A stretch of DNA of 64,000 bases from Epiperipatus broadwayi (taxonomy: Eukaryota > Onychophora > Udeonychophora > Euonychophora > Peripatidae): the NCBI GenBank assembly GCA_028023455.1, contig JAQFVV010006216.1:1055445-1119444 (forward strand). Reading direction: 5' to 3'. The stretch's first letter is position 1. Every line of letters starts with the position of its first letter. The notes below the pieces were generated by a model. The model had not been told where the DNA came from and did no database searches. It was given only the letters and a program-made list of their open reading frames with translations. Below, in pieces: positions 35,790 to 48,501 of this stretch. The translations under genes and the position numbers were made by a program.

Positions 35790-36300
35790 CTATTCCACTC
35801 GACAAAAGATGGTCCCTAAAGCCTACATTTTTTTGATTTCATAGTTCAGTTTGCTAACATGTCATTTTCCCCAGTATTGCCATATTTACAAAAATACAAA
35901 TTCACTTTGCACCTTATATCATGTGGCAGAGTAAACTCAATAATACTTCTTCCAGCAGTGTCGTAGCCCTCAACCAAATCAGGACTATCAAGCTAAATAT
36001 ATATAGATGACCAGTTGCATCTATACAACACCTAATTCAATCCTATCAGAAGATAACCCTCACCACCACAGCATGTGTAAAAACTTTCAGCCTGTATGCC
36101 TTCTGGTGCATTTAGTGCATCTTCACCATTGGCAATAAATCCAAAAGACACCCACCCACCTTTATCAATAATCTCCAACAAATCAATATCCAGGGCAAAA
36201 ATACTGCATCACCAGATATTTTTCTGCCACCTGGTTACTACTGAATCGACCATCCAATCTAAAAGGTTATACTCCAACAATAACCATTTTAAATAGCATT
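35790..36300. repeat. Diverged direct repeat, copy 1 of 2
   Basis: Matches 37160-37720 in order. TTTTTTGATTT followed by CAGTATTG and an AAATA/TTCA block appear in both, then CAGCC, CTACTGATGCA-like and CACCCA words, and then CTTTATCAATAA. In one frame both copies read a related peptide with an I-S-N-K or I-N-K word followed by K-A-K. The copies lie upstream, on the same side, of the LINE remnant at 38.3-40.4 kb and may be its 5' part, but I cannot show that. Confidence 0.5.
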
Positions 36301-37159
36301 CAATGCTACTGTCTATTATTCTCAACATAGTATCATTCATTACTCTCAACATAACTAAATTTCATCAACTGCTTTCAACATCCTCCTCCACCAGAATACA
36401 GAATTTACTCTCCATCTATCAGGTCACATGTAATTTTACTCTGAACTGATTTTGTTCTTCATAGAGCACCCACAATTTGATTTCAGACCATATAGATTAT
36501 AAGTTACATTCCTATTGTACTCCAAGACTAATAATTAAAAGAATAATAATCAAGATAATTTAGGGACTTGTAAACAACTTGTAATATGATACCAGATTTT
36601 AAAATCATATATCATATCTATCTATCTATGAAACTGAGTTTTATATTGAACTGTTTTTTTAAGATTTTAATGTTTAATTTTGAAATCCATATCTATTTTT
36701 GTATCCAAAACTATTAGCAGTATTTGTAAAATATATACCTTGCAACATGATTAATGTAACCCTTAAAATTAATCCATATAAAAACCTATGAAACATTATT
36801 GCACCTGTAACACTTACCATCAAAGTTATGTAATGCTATGTAACTCAAATGATTAATAAAGATTATTGTTAAAACATTATCATCATCAACATAATAATAA
36901 TAACAGCAGCAGCAGTAACAACAATCATAATAGTAGTAATAGAAAGTAATCTCTTCAGATAAATCTCCTTCTTCAATGACATATCTCATAGATCTTATTC
37001 GCTCAATTCTAGGAACCACCAACCAAATCAACCTCTCTCACAATTTCAAATACACTTACTGGAGAACATATAAGCTGTGTTACCCAGACCCTAGCAATGA
37101 TTACCCCCTCCCTATGCTTGGAAGAAATAACCATCATCTCCACAAATTTAAAAATGGGT
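36301..37159. other. AT-rich sequence with imperfect trinucleotide repeats
   Basis: Imperfect CAT/AAT/CAG trinucleotide tracts lie at about 36880-36945. A minus-strand frame across them reads runs of Tyr and Cys and is an artefact. No gene supported. Confidence 0.45.
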
Positions 37160-37720
37160 CCTAGAACCCAAGTTTTTTGATTTGCTAATTAGACCCAATC
37201 TGCATGAACTTTCAACATATTTTTCTGCAGTATTGTTGTCTGTGCAAAAATATCAACTCATTCTGTGACTATGCTATGAAGATGAATAGTCTCAATACTA
37301 TTTACTCAATGACTGCCAAGTACTAAAAGCCAAATGGAAAATCATGTTAAATGTATGAGACAGCCCAATACTTCCAGCCACCACATAACTCAGTTCTTCC
37401 TAAGATTACACAATCCTGCAGTGCTTACAGCCACATTTACCCTGTTTGACTACTGATGCACCCATTGTACCTTCTTGTTAGGCAACAATACCAGGAGTCA
37501 TCCTTCCATATTTATCAATAAATTATGTCAACTAAAAGCAAAGAATAACAACATAGCCTCTTGGATATTCTACAGCTTCCTGAGCTATCATCAGAAAGCA
37601 TCCCAACCTATAAACTGCCACAATCCTAGTGGGCAGTACTAACAACCTTCTTGGGCATTTCTTCTGCTCCATAATAAAATTAGCTATATAAAAAACTATG
37701 TTCCAGACACTCATTACAAT
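37160..37720. repeat. Diverged direct repeat, copy 2 of 2
   Basis: See the matching block at 35790-36300. Divergence is high, probably more than a quarter of positions, so the duplication is old or the two are independent copies of one transposon family. Confidence 0.5.
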
Positions 37721-38279
37721 AGTTTAATACCACAAAAGGCTATATAACCAGTTCAGTCAAGCTCAAGGCAAATGAATTTTAATTCAAAGGTTATGAATAT
37801 TTCTTTTTTAAAGATACAATACTTTGTTACAATTAGCAACAACATGTACAATTGACAATGTTCATATAATTGTACTGTAATCAGCAATTTTAAGCAAATT
37901 TATATAACAAATAATCATTATACATGAATAGCCTTTCTAATCCTAACGAAACACTTGTAAAATACTTCTAAAACCTATATAGCATATCTTTAAATCAATA
38001 ATAATAATAACAAGGAACTAATAATAATAATAATATATAGCAGCTCCACAGTAGTTTATCTATTAACAACCTAGGTAAAAAGCGCCAGTTTTGATTGATT
38101 AAAATTCATTTAAAGCTTTCATATGAAAAGTTACAATTCTTATTTCCTAATACACCTGTTTGTCTTCAATTTCTTGATAACTCATTAAGCATTACAAAAT
38201 AATTATTTTATCAAACGATAATTTTCTAATTAATGTAGCATGTGAGCTGTCTTATGATCAGATGGCAGACATCAATTTT
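37721..38279. other. AT-rich sequence, no gene recognised
   Basis: Contains ATA/AAT microsatellite-like tracts near 37998-38035. No gene supported. Confidence 0.4.
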
Positions 38280-39700
38280 ATTAACACTGAATTCCAACAT
38301 TCAAAGATAATACAAACAGATACTAATGTTGCTTAAAATAATAACATATTAGTAGCAAAAATAATAATCCAGTAGTTATAAATAATAAAAGTGACAATAT
38401 TTCAATCACTTCTAATTCCACTAATAGTGAATTCCAATTGTCAAAGATAATACATATGCTAATGTTAATAATAATAACTCTCAACAGCTCAATAGTAAAA
38501 GTAATAATAATCCAATGAATGTTAATAATAAAAATAACAATACTTCAACTATTCCCAAGTCAGCTCCAAGATATAGAAAAATCATCTCTAGTGACATCAG
38601 AGAACTGGTCTCAATGCCCAAGAAGCACAATTCCCCCTCTATAGTTTGGAACACAGATACTCTTATGGTAAATCCCAAGAAAATTATTTGCAATTTTTTA
38701 AAAGATTTTTCTCCACCTGTCCATAATTCTATCTGTCATAGACATCAATGTTTTTCTATATAAGTTCTGTAGGTAATTATTATTTGATGCAATATCTTTG
38801 CATGGGTTGTGGGATACACATTGCATGTATTACTGACCATCCAAATCCCAGGTATTTGATAATCAAGTTTTGCCTTAATTATGGTGGATCCAAATTGCTA
38901 TAACTATATCACAGGGGAGCTAAACAACACATACTTGGAATACACCCTTCAATGTTTCCAGCATATGATGCAACTATTTACAGCTTATCATGCCATTATA
39001 AAGAATACCTCTATACCAATCTCTAATAATAGCATGATTTTAAATTACAACTGCACCATGACATTGATCCAAACACTATCCACAACACAAATCCTTGATT
39101 AAGAGGCTACCCTATGTCTATACATCAGAAGACTGAAACCCCAGTACTACTCCTGTCACCAGCTGGGTTATTTAGCTGTGCAATGTGCTAATCTCCAAAT
39201 TTCACTTTCAGAAAAATCGATAGATCACCTAAATTCTCAAGTTGACAAAAAATTGGCAACAGCAAATCTTTACATAATTACATCCATCAATAATTAAGAG
39301 TTTATCATGTACATACTAACTATCCTATACCTCAACAATGATCAACCACATTTTGATTTGACACTCTCTAAGGCAGATAATGATAATCATGCCAAGTCAA
39401 ATGATATACAAACAACCGAGGCAGATAATGATAACTGTGCTGATGTAAATGATATACAAACAACCTCTAACTCAAATAATATTGTTTCCAACACTCTTCC
39501 TAATGTAACAACAAAGCCAGCCCTGTCTCAAATCACATTAGTTCTAACCCATAAGATTTTATTTATAATCATACACATGGTAATGATTATACTATTTATA
39601 ATAAAACCTCAACACATATCATGGAAACAATTTGTCCATGTTCACCATGTATACCAGCCACCTCGCCTACCACCTCCCTCTCCCCTATATTTCTAAAAAC
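38280..39700 (+). pseudogene. LINE ORF1 remnant: Asn-rich start, repeats, zinc knuckle
   Basis: ORF1 of many LINEs is a Gag-like RNA-binding protein. The first part is a ~120-bp imperfect tandem duplication (38288-38410 and 38411-38520) encoding Asn/Ser-rich peptide such as NVNNKNNNTS. A more ordered segment follows, with KIISSDIRELVSMPKKHNS (from about 38578), then broken frames. A zinc knuckle at 39145-39186 reads YYSCHQLGYLAVQC, where the family pattern is CxxCxxxGHxxxxC: the first Cys is Tyr (39145) and the His is Tyr (39166), both single-base changes. Downstream, a 16-17-residue repeat containing ADNDN and NDIQTT occurs twice (about 39370-39470). The endonuclease of presumably the same element begins about 320 bases later. 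Confidence 0.6.
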
Positions 39701-40023
39701 AAAAAACAAAGTCTGCACATCCCAAAAAGACAGTAAAATAAAAAACCAAAAACAGGAATAGTTGACATGTTGATGCTGGACATGGGTTCTGTGGAAAACA
39801 ATCATACCCTCCTGCAAACTAAATGTCCCTTACCTGACACCATAGCTCAATCTATTCTTATCTCCCTTCAACAGCAGACAATAACACTCAACAGCTGGGC
39901 TGCAAACATTGTTAACTACTGATCAACCACCACCATTATAAATTCATAGACATTCTTAAAAACATAAGAGTTTACACTCATCCTGACTGATGTCTAAAAT
40001 TGATCACCCTAAAAAACCCTGAT

Positions 40024-40345
40024 AATTGAAACTAATAATTACTGCACTTAATGTTCAAGGCATGTATCTAAACTTTTTTAAATGAAAAAGTGGATAAGCA
40101 ATATACAACCTCATGTGCTTGGATTGTTTGAAACAAAAATATACAATGGATCCCATATTGACTCTGTCACTTACCTCAAGAGACAAGGCTTCTATGCCTG
40201 CTCCAGAGACACATCTCCATTATCAGCTAGAATTGGGATTGTTATCACTCCCAGCTGCCCATTCTTGTCATTCAAGATTATTTACATAGATTCAAATCTC
40301 TTAATCACCACATTTTACCTTACAAGAATTGACAGTGAATTTTTA
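40024..40345 (+). pseudogene. LINE endonuclease N-terminal remnant (APE family)
   Basis: The start reads LIITALNVQGMY (Asn of the first motif at 40050), then after a frame change PHVLGLFETKIYNGSHIDS (catalytic Glu at 40130), then QGFYACSRDTSPLSARIGIV and SNLLITTFYL. This is the first ~110 residues of an AP-endonuclease-like domain as found before LINE reverse transcriptases. The match stops near 40345, and no later endonuclease motif or reverse transcriptase follows. It lies downstream of the ORF1 remnant with its zinc knuckle, the expected order for a Jockey/CR1-like element. The truncation is at the 3' side, which is not the usual LINE pattern. Confidence 0.7.
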
Positions 40346-40626
40346 ATTTCATATTGGCTAATATTTTTTCCATTTTGAATTGGTGTCTATGACTTAATTA
40401 ATGACTTAATTAGTTTTTGGCATACAATATAATATGCACATATACACATAGAGAGAATTATATAGTAGTTCAAAATATTCACAAGAATTTTAATAATATC
40501 ATTTTTTTTTGTAAAGTATCATTGTTATTTCAGTTTTAAAATACTGCAACATTTGTTAGAATTAATAAATTCTGTTTAATATGTTATCTGTTTTCTAGAA
40601 ATCTAGTTTTGACTTTAATGATCAGA

Positions 40627-40671
40627 TGATGATGATGATGATGATGATAATAATAATAATAATAATAATAA
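40627..40671. repeat. (GAT)n(AAT)n microsatellite
   Basis: About eight GAT units followed by about seven AAT units, with a sharp switch at about 40650. Confidence 0.95.
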
Positions 40672-40942
40672 TGGATTCTCTTTTTAGAAGATATTTATAA
40701 GTAAATAGTAATGATAAACCATGAAATCATCTGCAGCTATTTGACCAATGGTGATGATTTCATCATATTTCTTTAGTGCTGTTTCTTTGTAGACATTTGC
40801 CCCAATGTTAATCTGGAACTTATTATATAAAATAGCTCAATAACAATTTACAAATCAATATTGAATTCTATAAGACAAATTTAACTTCAAAGATAAAATT
40901 AGGGGATATAATGTAAAAAAATAAAGTATTTTTTAATTAAAA

Positions 40943-40945
40943 ATT

Positions 40946-40992
<47 letters not shown>
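40943..40992. repeat. (TA)n(TG)n microsatellite
   Basis: A short TA run followed by about 15 TG units ending at 40992. The open frame that reads alternating Cys and Val is an artefact of it. Confidence 0.95.
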
Positions 40993-40994
<2 letters not shown>

Positions 40995-41174
40995 GTTTTA
41001 CAATTAAGTTTATGTGCTTACATTGGCAGCATTACACAAATGGCTCAGTAATATTTCATATTCTTGGTATATTAGTATATGACAGCTGTGTTTGGGATAT
41101 ATGTGGAGACGTCTTGCCTAGTGACCGTCATTATTATTTTTACATGGTTGGTGTATCATTGCAAGAATGTCAGA

Positions 41175-41560
41175 CCTTGAGTTAGAGTACTGAACATGCA
41201 TTAAATTTCTTATTAAACTTGACAAAAATGAAAGTGATATCAGAGACATGTTATTCAATAATGGTAATACCAGTGCACAAACAGATTAATTAAACAATTT
41301 TATGAGGAGAAAGAATGCATCACTGATACAGAAATGTCAGAACAGCCAGTGACAAGCAGAACTAATGAAAGCATTACAAAAATTAATTGAAATATGCATC
41401 AAAATTGTCAGCTGATTGTGAAAAGCATAGCAAATCAATCAAAAGTTAATATATAAACAGAAAAAAATTAACTTTAAAATATTAGCATGAGAAAAGTATG
41501 TGCAAAAATAGTCCTGAAGTGACTCATCAATGAACAAAAACAAAGGATAGTAGAAGTTTG
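41175..41560 (+). pseudogene. Mariner-type transposase remnant (N-terminal half)
   Basis: Mariner transposases move DNA by cut and paste; the N-terminal half holds two helix-turn-helix DNA-binding domains. Readable blocks in order: KFLIKLDKNESDIRDML (from about 41204), SAQTD, then after a frame change FYEEKECITDTEMSEQPVTS (41300-41360), NESITKIN, NCQLIVKSIANQSKVN (about 41407-41455) and MRKVCAKIVL (near 41486-41515) followed by INEQKQRIVEVW. These match the conserved order of mariner transposases, including the SRTxENIxKI-like linker and the MRKVCAK word. After about 41560 the catalytic DDD domain is missing. I did not find terminal inverted repeats. Confidence 0.75.
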
Positions 41561-44500
41561 GAAGGGTAATTCCAAGATTTTTTGGAAAGGCAAGAACAGA
41601 GAAAGAGTAATACTGCATTTATTATAACAAAGAATATTGCATTAATTTTAATTCTACAAATGATATATAAATTGAGTTTTAGAAACAATTTATATCAACT
41701 GAAATTATAGAATACCAGTTCAATGCTACTTTAAGACAAATCTGTAGCCAAACAGCTTGCAAGATATTTTTAATAAGCAGTTAGTAGAATTCAAAAGTTG
41801 GAAATTAAGAAAAGAATAGTCTCTTAACAAATATAGAAATAGATATGAATCAAGAAACTTGTGAATTGAATAATTTTTTTAATTGAAAAAGACATTTTTC
41901 ATTATATAACTGCAGCTTTCACTTGAAAATATCAACAAATGGATATTTCATAGAAATAAAATTGATTTTACTATTATCATTAAATGATAAAACATTTTAA
42001 ATTTTATATAAAAGAAGCATGGCTTAACTCAAAATTATTTTGATTAAATACCACATTAAGCTGGAATAGAGTTTATACCTTCTATAACGTTAATATATTA
42101 ATCGTAAAAATACAAACAATTATTGTTAAAAATAGTAAAAATCGCTTAAGGAAATTGGTCATATTTAGCCATATGAACTACAGGTTTAAATAAAATAATA
42201 ATTTAACAGAAATCTGAAAAAAATTGACAAAAATAAACAATTGTCAAAACATATATTATTGCTCATTGCAAAATTAAAAACATAAAAAAAAAAGTTGGAA
42301 AAAATAAAAACAAATGTAGAAAAACAAATCCTATGTTGATATATAAATGAAATTAAAAAAAGGTTCAATTAGATTCTTTGAAAAGAAAACGAATACCACA
42401 GATTACAACTAAAGTACTTAAAATCAAATAGAAATAAATTCAATATATAGAAAAATGGCATATAAAGACTAATAATTTAAGACATAATAAAATACGTTGA
42501 AAAGCCTTCAATAATAGAAGATCAGATTAAATTAGACTTGAGATCACCGTCAACTAATATATCCATTTAACGTGATAGAAGCGTATCAGAAATATGCAGA
42601 AAACTGAAAACGAATCAATAAAAGTATTAATAAAATTATGCTAAGTAATCTGAATAAAAAAGTATTTAATGGTCTACAGATATAAGCAAATAAATTTATA
42701 TTATTGACAAAGAGCACAAAGTAAGTCTTATACAATGCACAAGTTGGATTAACATGTGAAAGAGTGACAAACTCAAGAGTTTAAAGGTTTTATTTCAAAG
42801 CTCAACACATAAATTTTTATGCTTAAACACCATAGCTTTTAAGTTACTAATCATTCACTTTTGTAAGCTAATCAAATATTATTTATTAAAATGTTTACAA
42901 ATTCATAATGTAATGCCAACATAAATTTATGAGCATTAGAGTACAAAACTATCTCAAAGATAAATTTAAAATTAATAAAAAAAATAATACTAATTAAATT
43001 AATAGTAGACTAAAACACAGATTTTGTTAATCTTGTCATAAATATCTTAGATTGGCTAAAGCTTTTTTCCTTCTAAAATTAATTTCACTTAGCAAGCTTA
43101 TAACTAAAATGTCAACATTAATCTTGATATTTTATTTATAATTTAAATGGATTTGTGAAAAGAGAAAGGTAGAGTTACAAATATCTCATAGCAGAGAGTT
43201 GTAACCTGCTTAACGACTAATGTCTGTAAACTCATTAAAATGTTTGCCACTAAGTTAATTCTAAAGCTGAATAGGGTGGTAGGTTAGAGATTTCTATGGA
43301 TTAAAATCTTTTTAGGTCACCATGGAAAACTGATCATATATAGAAATATTTTTCAAATGTAAAACAATGATAATTTCTATTTCTATGAAATATTTTTAGA
43401 TCAAAAGATAAAGAGATAGTAATTAAAAAATAAGATTATTAATATTGTATATATATGTACATGTTTGAGAGAGTATGTAATAATTTTGTTCAAAAACAGA
43501 TCATTTCATTCCGAAAATTAGCAATACGCCATTACTTTCTCAAAAACAATAATGACGAAAACTGTCTTTCATATAATTAAATAAACTATTACGATTTATT
43601 ACGCGATACCATTAATTGGTATTACATCATTAAAACACTATATACGGACATATGATCTAAAATAAAATATATTTTTACACAAATATGTAAAAATAATTAA
43701 AACATCATACCAGGTACTTATCATCATGTCAAAATATTGATAACATAAATATGTTTTTAAAAACTTTAAAAGAATAATAAATTAGATTCCTAGCTGATAG
43801 TAATGAAACAAATCTGTAAATTAAAAATTATTTGTTTACATATACGCATATATATTCTATAGAATATGCTAATGAGTAATATATCAATCTGCTACAATTT
43901 ATGGCCTGATTTTTAATATGGGCTGAATAAACTATAAGTTGTTTTTCACAATTCACATATCAAGGTCATTAATTATATTAGGGATTTTGGCTCCATGTTG
44001 AATTTTTAAAAAACTGACTTGAGACATAATTTTCACAATAACTTCAGTTTTAATAATGTTACAGCAAAATGCTATATATAGACAGAAAATAGAAAAAGTA
44101 AGATAAACAATAAGCCGAAGACAAATAGTGATTACCATTATAAAAGTGAGGAAAAAAAAGAAATTTCAACAACCAAAATAATTATTACTTTATTGTTTGG
44201 TCATAATTTCTAATTTATATTAATTAAATTTAAATTACATCTTCTTTGATAATTTTTTTGTATTCCTCAAAAAATTCTCATTCAAATCATATATAATACT
44301 TCTTATCTGATATAATTCATAGTATCAGAACTTAAACAAAAATTGTAACATAAGAATTCTTCATTTTTATCCTGTACCGCAAAAGTTAAAAAATCTCAAG
44401 GCATCTATAAGAAAAAGATTCATCCTAATAAAAGATACAAAATAAATCATTTCCAGAAGGTGGATATGCATTTTGAATCATAGCAATTGGCTTCTCATCT

Positions 44501-46093
44501 ATCCAAAACTAGAAATTGAAGGTTACTATCTGCATCAATGATAAAATGAGTTTCCTCTCTTCATTTTATATATTTTGGTACACCAGTAATGTTTATATTT
44601 TTGTGCACACCAGTTATGATATCTTGTTACATTTATTGTCCCATAGAGAAATAATTTATTTTCATATAGCTTATTTTCTGGATATAGACTTGAAAATAAT
44701 ATGATGCAAGAAATGGCAATTCTATTGACTCCCCTACATGAGTACCAAGGTGTAGGCAAGAATCAAGATTTGATTATTTGCCTGCATACAATTCCATGTA
44801 GTATACATAACCATTGTTGCTATCACCATACACACCACATGAAACTTCTCTTTATTGGTTTTAATAGTTTATATTTTGACATGGTACTATGCCCAATACA
44901 TTTTGAAATTGTTTTATCAACTGCAATCTTTCTGTACATCTGATAATCAGTCTTAAAATTTACATTGCACTACCCTATAATACCTTAACTTTATATATAA
45001 GCAGTATTACTTGTTATACAAACACAGACATGAAAGTACAAATACAAGCACACTAATACAAATATAAACACACTAATAAATTATTAAATCTTTTGAGAAT
45101 CATTATCTCTATAAAATAAGATTGCCTCAAACTTGTATCAGAGTTCCAAAATTACATTGTACATAAACTGTTATGTTATATTTGAATACAAGTATAATTT
45201 ATATACTACACAGACACACTAATACAAATGCAGACACATTAATAAATTATACATTTATCAAATAATAATAAAAAATTAAAATAATACTATGCAAAATAAT
45301 AGAAAAATTAAAAATACTATGCAAATAAAAAAAATTAAAATTGAATGCTTACAGTATCACATTTTTATCAGGATGAAGGCCTTGAATCGTTGAGACATCT
45401 TTAATCCATTTTATTACAGAGACTTGACAATATAAAAATTGTACCTTTGTCTTCTTCATGCAATCTAATAAACTGAGCAGAAAAGAAAAAAAATTAAATG
45501 AAACTATTAATAAGAATATTAATAAGATATCCAAATTTTGTTGATTTTAACATTCAATATGCCATTTTAGAAAGAAACTAAAGCTGCACAGTTTTTCTGC
45601 AATTTTAAAATGAAAACAAAAGAAATTTTAATTTCAAAGAATCAGTTGCTTCTAGCAGCAATCACACTAGTGCCACTGAAGCTGTTAAGTCAAATACTCA
45701 ATTAATATTTTTCAGTAAATGGGTATCAAGCTATTCTTATCTAGAGGATAAAATAAGCATAAGAAAAAACTCAAACTTATAATATTCAGTAGTTAACAAA
45801 CATTAAAATATTCCTCTCTTTTATCTTTCCTTTGTGAGAGATTATTGGAGAAATCTTTGACTTACAGTGGGTTACTAATAAATTGTCTGTCTTTTAATAT
45901 ATATAAATTTTTCATACTAAATTCGAAATTAAACAAAACTAGCCAAAATTATTTTAAAAAAACATTTTCTTTAAACAACCAATTGATTTCATTACTAAGA
46001 CAGATTTCTCAAAGGCATAGGAATATACACACATGGCTTTCAATATATATATACATATAATAAATAAAGTTTGGTATCTGTATTCGTTTCACA
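41561..46093. other. AT-rich sequence, no gene recognised
   Basis: About 4.5 kb without a supported gene. Open frames of 60-80 codons at 44516-44943 overlap on both strands and have no recognisable domain. Two related short stretches with AATACAAATATAAACACACTAATAA-like words lie near 45050 and 45220. Confidence 0.4.
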
Positions 46094-46191
46094 ATATATG
46101 TAATATACAAATCAATATATATATATATATATATCAAAATACAGTATTTTGATATATATATATATATTGATTTGTATATTACATATATATA
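46094..46191. repeat. Near-perfect palindrome with (TA)n core arms
   Basis: The left arm (46094-46142) and right arm (46144-46191) are reverse complements around a single base, except for a small difference in TA-run length. The unique parts, TGTAATATACAAATCAATAT on the left and ATATTGATTTGTATATTACA on the right, show that it is more than a TA run. It lies about 200 bases upstream of the first Penelope-like element. Confidence 0.9.
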
Positions 46192-46379
46192 TACTTCTCA
46201 AGTGTAAAAAAGTAAAAAATAACATATTTAAACTAAACTCTACCTACAATTCCACTTACCTCCCATATACCCTTAATATTAAAAGAAATTTTAAATAAGT
46301 TAATTGCTTCAAAATCATGACTTTATAATAATATTTTTTTTTTAATTCTGCTTTTTATCTCATTGATTACTCTCAAAAA

Positions 46380-48501
46380 AGATAACCTTAGCTTCAACAA
46401 AATTAATAGGATAATTGAGAATAATATTTTTATTAATAAAGTTTTAATCTTTCTGATATTAAGTTAAATGATAGAGAATTATGAATTCTTGATCAAGGTT
46501 CTAATTTTGTATCTTTTCATTCAAAAAATATAATTTTTGATATAATCCCATCTATTGAATCTAAGAATTTGTTTGATAAGCAGAAAATTGACATTCAGTG
46601 GGTTTTAAATAAAAGCTTAAAAAGGAAAGAAAACTTTATTGTCAATCCTGCTGAAATTAAGACATCATAAAGATAGGTTAATTGCTAATAATGTGAAGAG
46701 TATGAGTATTATTTTTATGCATTAGTCACTTTATCAAATATAGGTATTAAAGTAAACATACATTACAATTAAATTTTTTAATTAAGACATTGGATTTATA
46801 AATACTGTTTCATTTCAGTGCAGTCATTGAGGTTAGCTTTTAATGAGAAGCTAAATGACACAAATCTGATTAGCCTCCATTGCTAATATAATATCAAAAG
46901 CATTAAAATTTGCATTCCTCCACTTGTGATTTTGAGAAAATTTGGTAGGCAGGTATTAGCCTTTTAAAATAATAAAATTAGAAACTTAGGCCAGCAATGT
47001 GATAATCATCTGATCCAATTAGAGGCTTCTCTGCAATCATAAATGACAACTGATATTCAGGGATTGGTGCTGATCACAATTATAAATGACAACCAGTGGT
47101 CTGGGATTGGTATGATGGAGATAACAAAAACAAAGTAATCTGAATATATGCCATAAAGTACTTAAAATTCTATTTTATCATTATGAAAAGAATAGATACA
47201 AAATGGATAAAAAATTAAATAATGGTAAATATATGTTTTTAGAAAAAGTTTCTAGTAATGTGATTAAAAGGAGGTTAATAGATATGATGAAAAAAATGGT
47301 AAATTTAAATTTTTTTTAAGAAAATAGATTATTTAAAACGTTATCCTAATGATGTAATATTAGCTAAGATGTTTATGAATATTAAAAATCACAAAGATTG
47401 TTTTCCTTTAAGATTTATTTTTGACTTTGCAAGTATTGTTGTGGAGGGTATGTCTACATCCTTGAACAATTTTTTTAAACAATTTGTTGATTTTGGATTA
47501 CAGTTTCTTCTTCTTTTGAGGCATTTGATAAGATTAATAATTTTAAAATGGAAAATAATTGGGTATTTGGAAGTTTGTATATTGAGAATATATATCAATC
47601 TGTTAAGAGATGAAGTACTATTGATGTTCTTATGCCTGTTTTAGTTAAACACTTTGTCAAAGAATAAGATTAAAGTTATTAAAGATGTGCTTTTATTATT
47701 GGAGGATTCTTTGTATTTTACTTATAATGATATTTTTTATAAGATTAAGGAAAGGTGGATAATAGAATATATTATTTTTTCTTTAATTTCAGTTTACATA
47801 AATTATTTGGAAGTGGGAATTATTATTAAAAAGGATTGTTTATATTTAAAGTTATTTGTCAGATATGTAGGTGATTGTTTGTTTATAGTTAAGAATGATA
47901 AATTGAAAGAATTGGTAAATGAGTTTAATTGTTTTGATCATTCTATAAAATGTGTTGTAGAAGGAGGGGGTTAAATTTTATTAAATTAAAATTTTCAGAT
48001 CTATTGGGGATTAGAAATGTAAAGAATAATTATTTGGTATGTAATCATTATGTTAAGAATAGAGAGTTAAGGTCTATAATTGAATCTGATAGCTATCAAT
48101 TTGTATCTCATAAAGTAACTGCTTTAAGAAATTATTGTTATAGAAATAAGAGATTAAATAATTATAATAGGTTAGCTTTGTTTCAAAAAAGTCAAGGTTA
48201 TAAAGATTATTTGAGTGTTAGCTACTCTAATAAATTTGTTAAAAGTATTTTATTTAATAGCAGTAATTTTTGTAATGATGTAAAGGGTAAATATATATAT
48301 AATTTTATTTTTTAGCCATTTAAATTGTCTTCTTATAGAATTGTATGTAAAAATAGTAATTTATTTGGAAATAAAAAAAATTGCTAGGAAAGGGGATATT
48401 ATTTTGAATAATTTATTAAATAATACAAAGGAAATTTTTAATAAAAATACTATTCCTGGAATAGTATATATTATTCCTTGTTTTTGTAAGAATGTATATA
48501 T
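46380..48501 (+). pseudogene. Penelope-like element copy 1, left part (reverse transcriptase)
   Basis: PLE reverse transcriptase, broken. The N-terminal region is visible near 46440-46620 (SDIKLNDREL, then ILDQGSNFVSFHSKN). A block around 46700-47190 is poorly matched and includes a ~44-bp tandem duplication (about 47037-47120). The RT region resumes at about 47190: YPNDVILAKMFMNIKNHKD, then PLRFIFDFA, then LEDSLYFTYNDIFYKI (47700-47750), INYLEVG, and the palm motif RYVGDCLF with GGT at 47870 where copy 2 has GAT, so one catalytic Asp is lost. The thumb region follows to 48315. A GIY-YIG nuclease start, IPGIVYIIPCFC, lies near 48450-48490 and stops at the insertion at 48502. The rest continues at 50491. 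Confidence 0.82.

Noticed and set aside
36786-37031. Tyr/Cys-run minus-strand open frame
   Set aside because: It arises from imperfect trinucleotide repeats near 36.9 kb.
44516-44943. Overlapping open frames on both strands
   Set aside because: No domain or coding-like composition, and opposite-strand overlap typical of chance frames.
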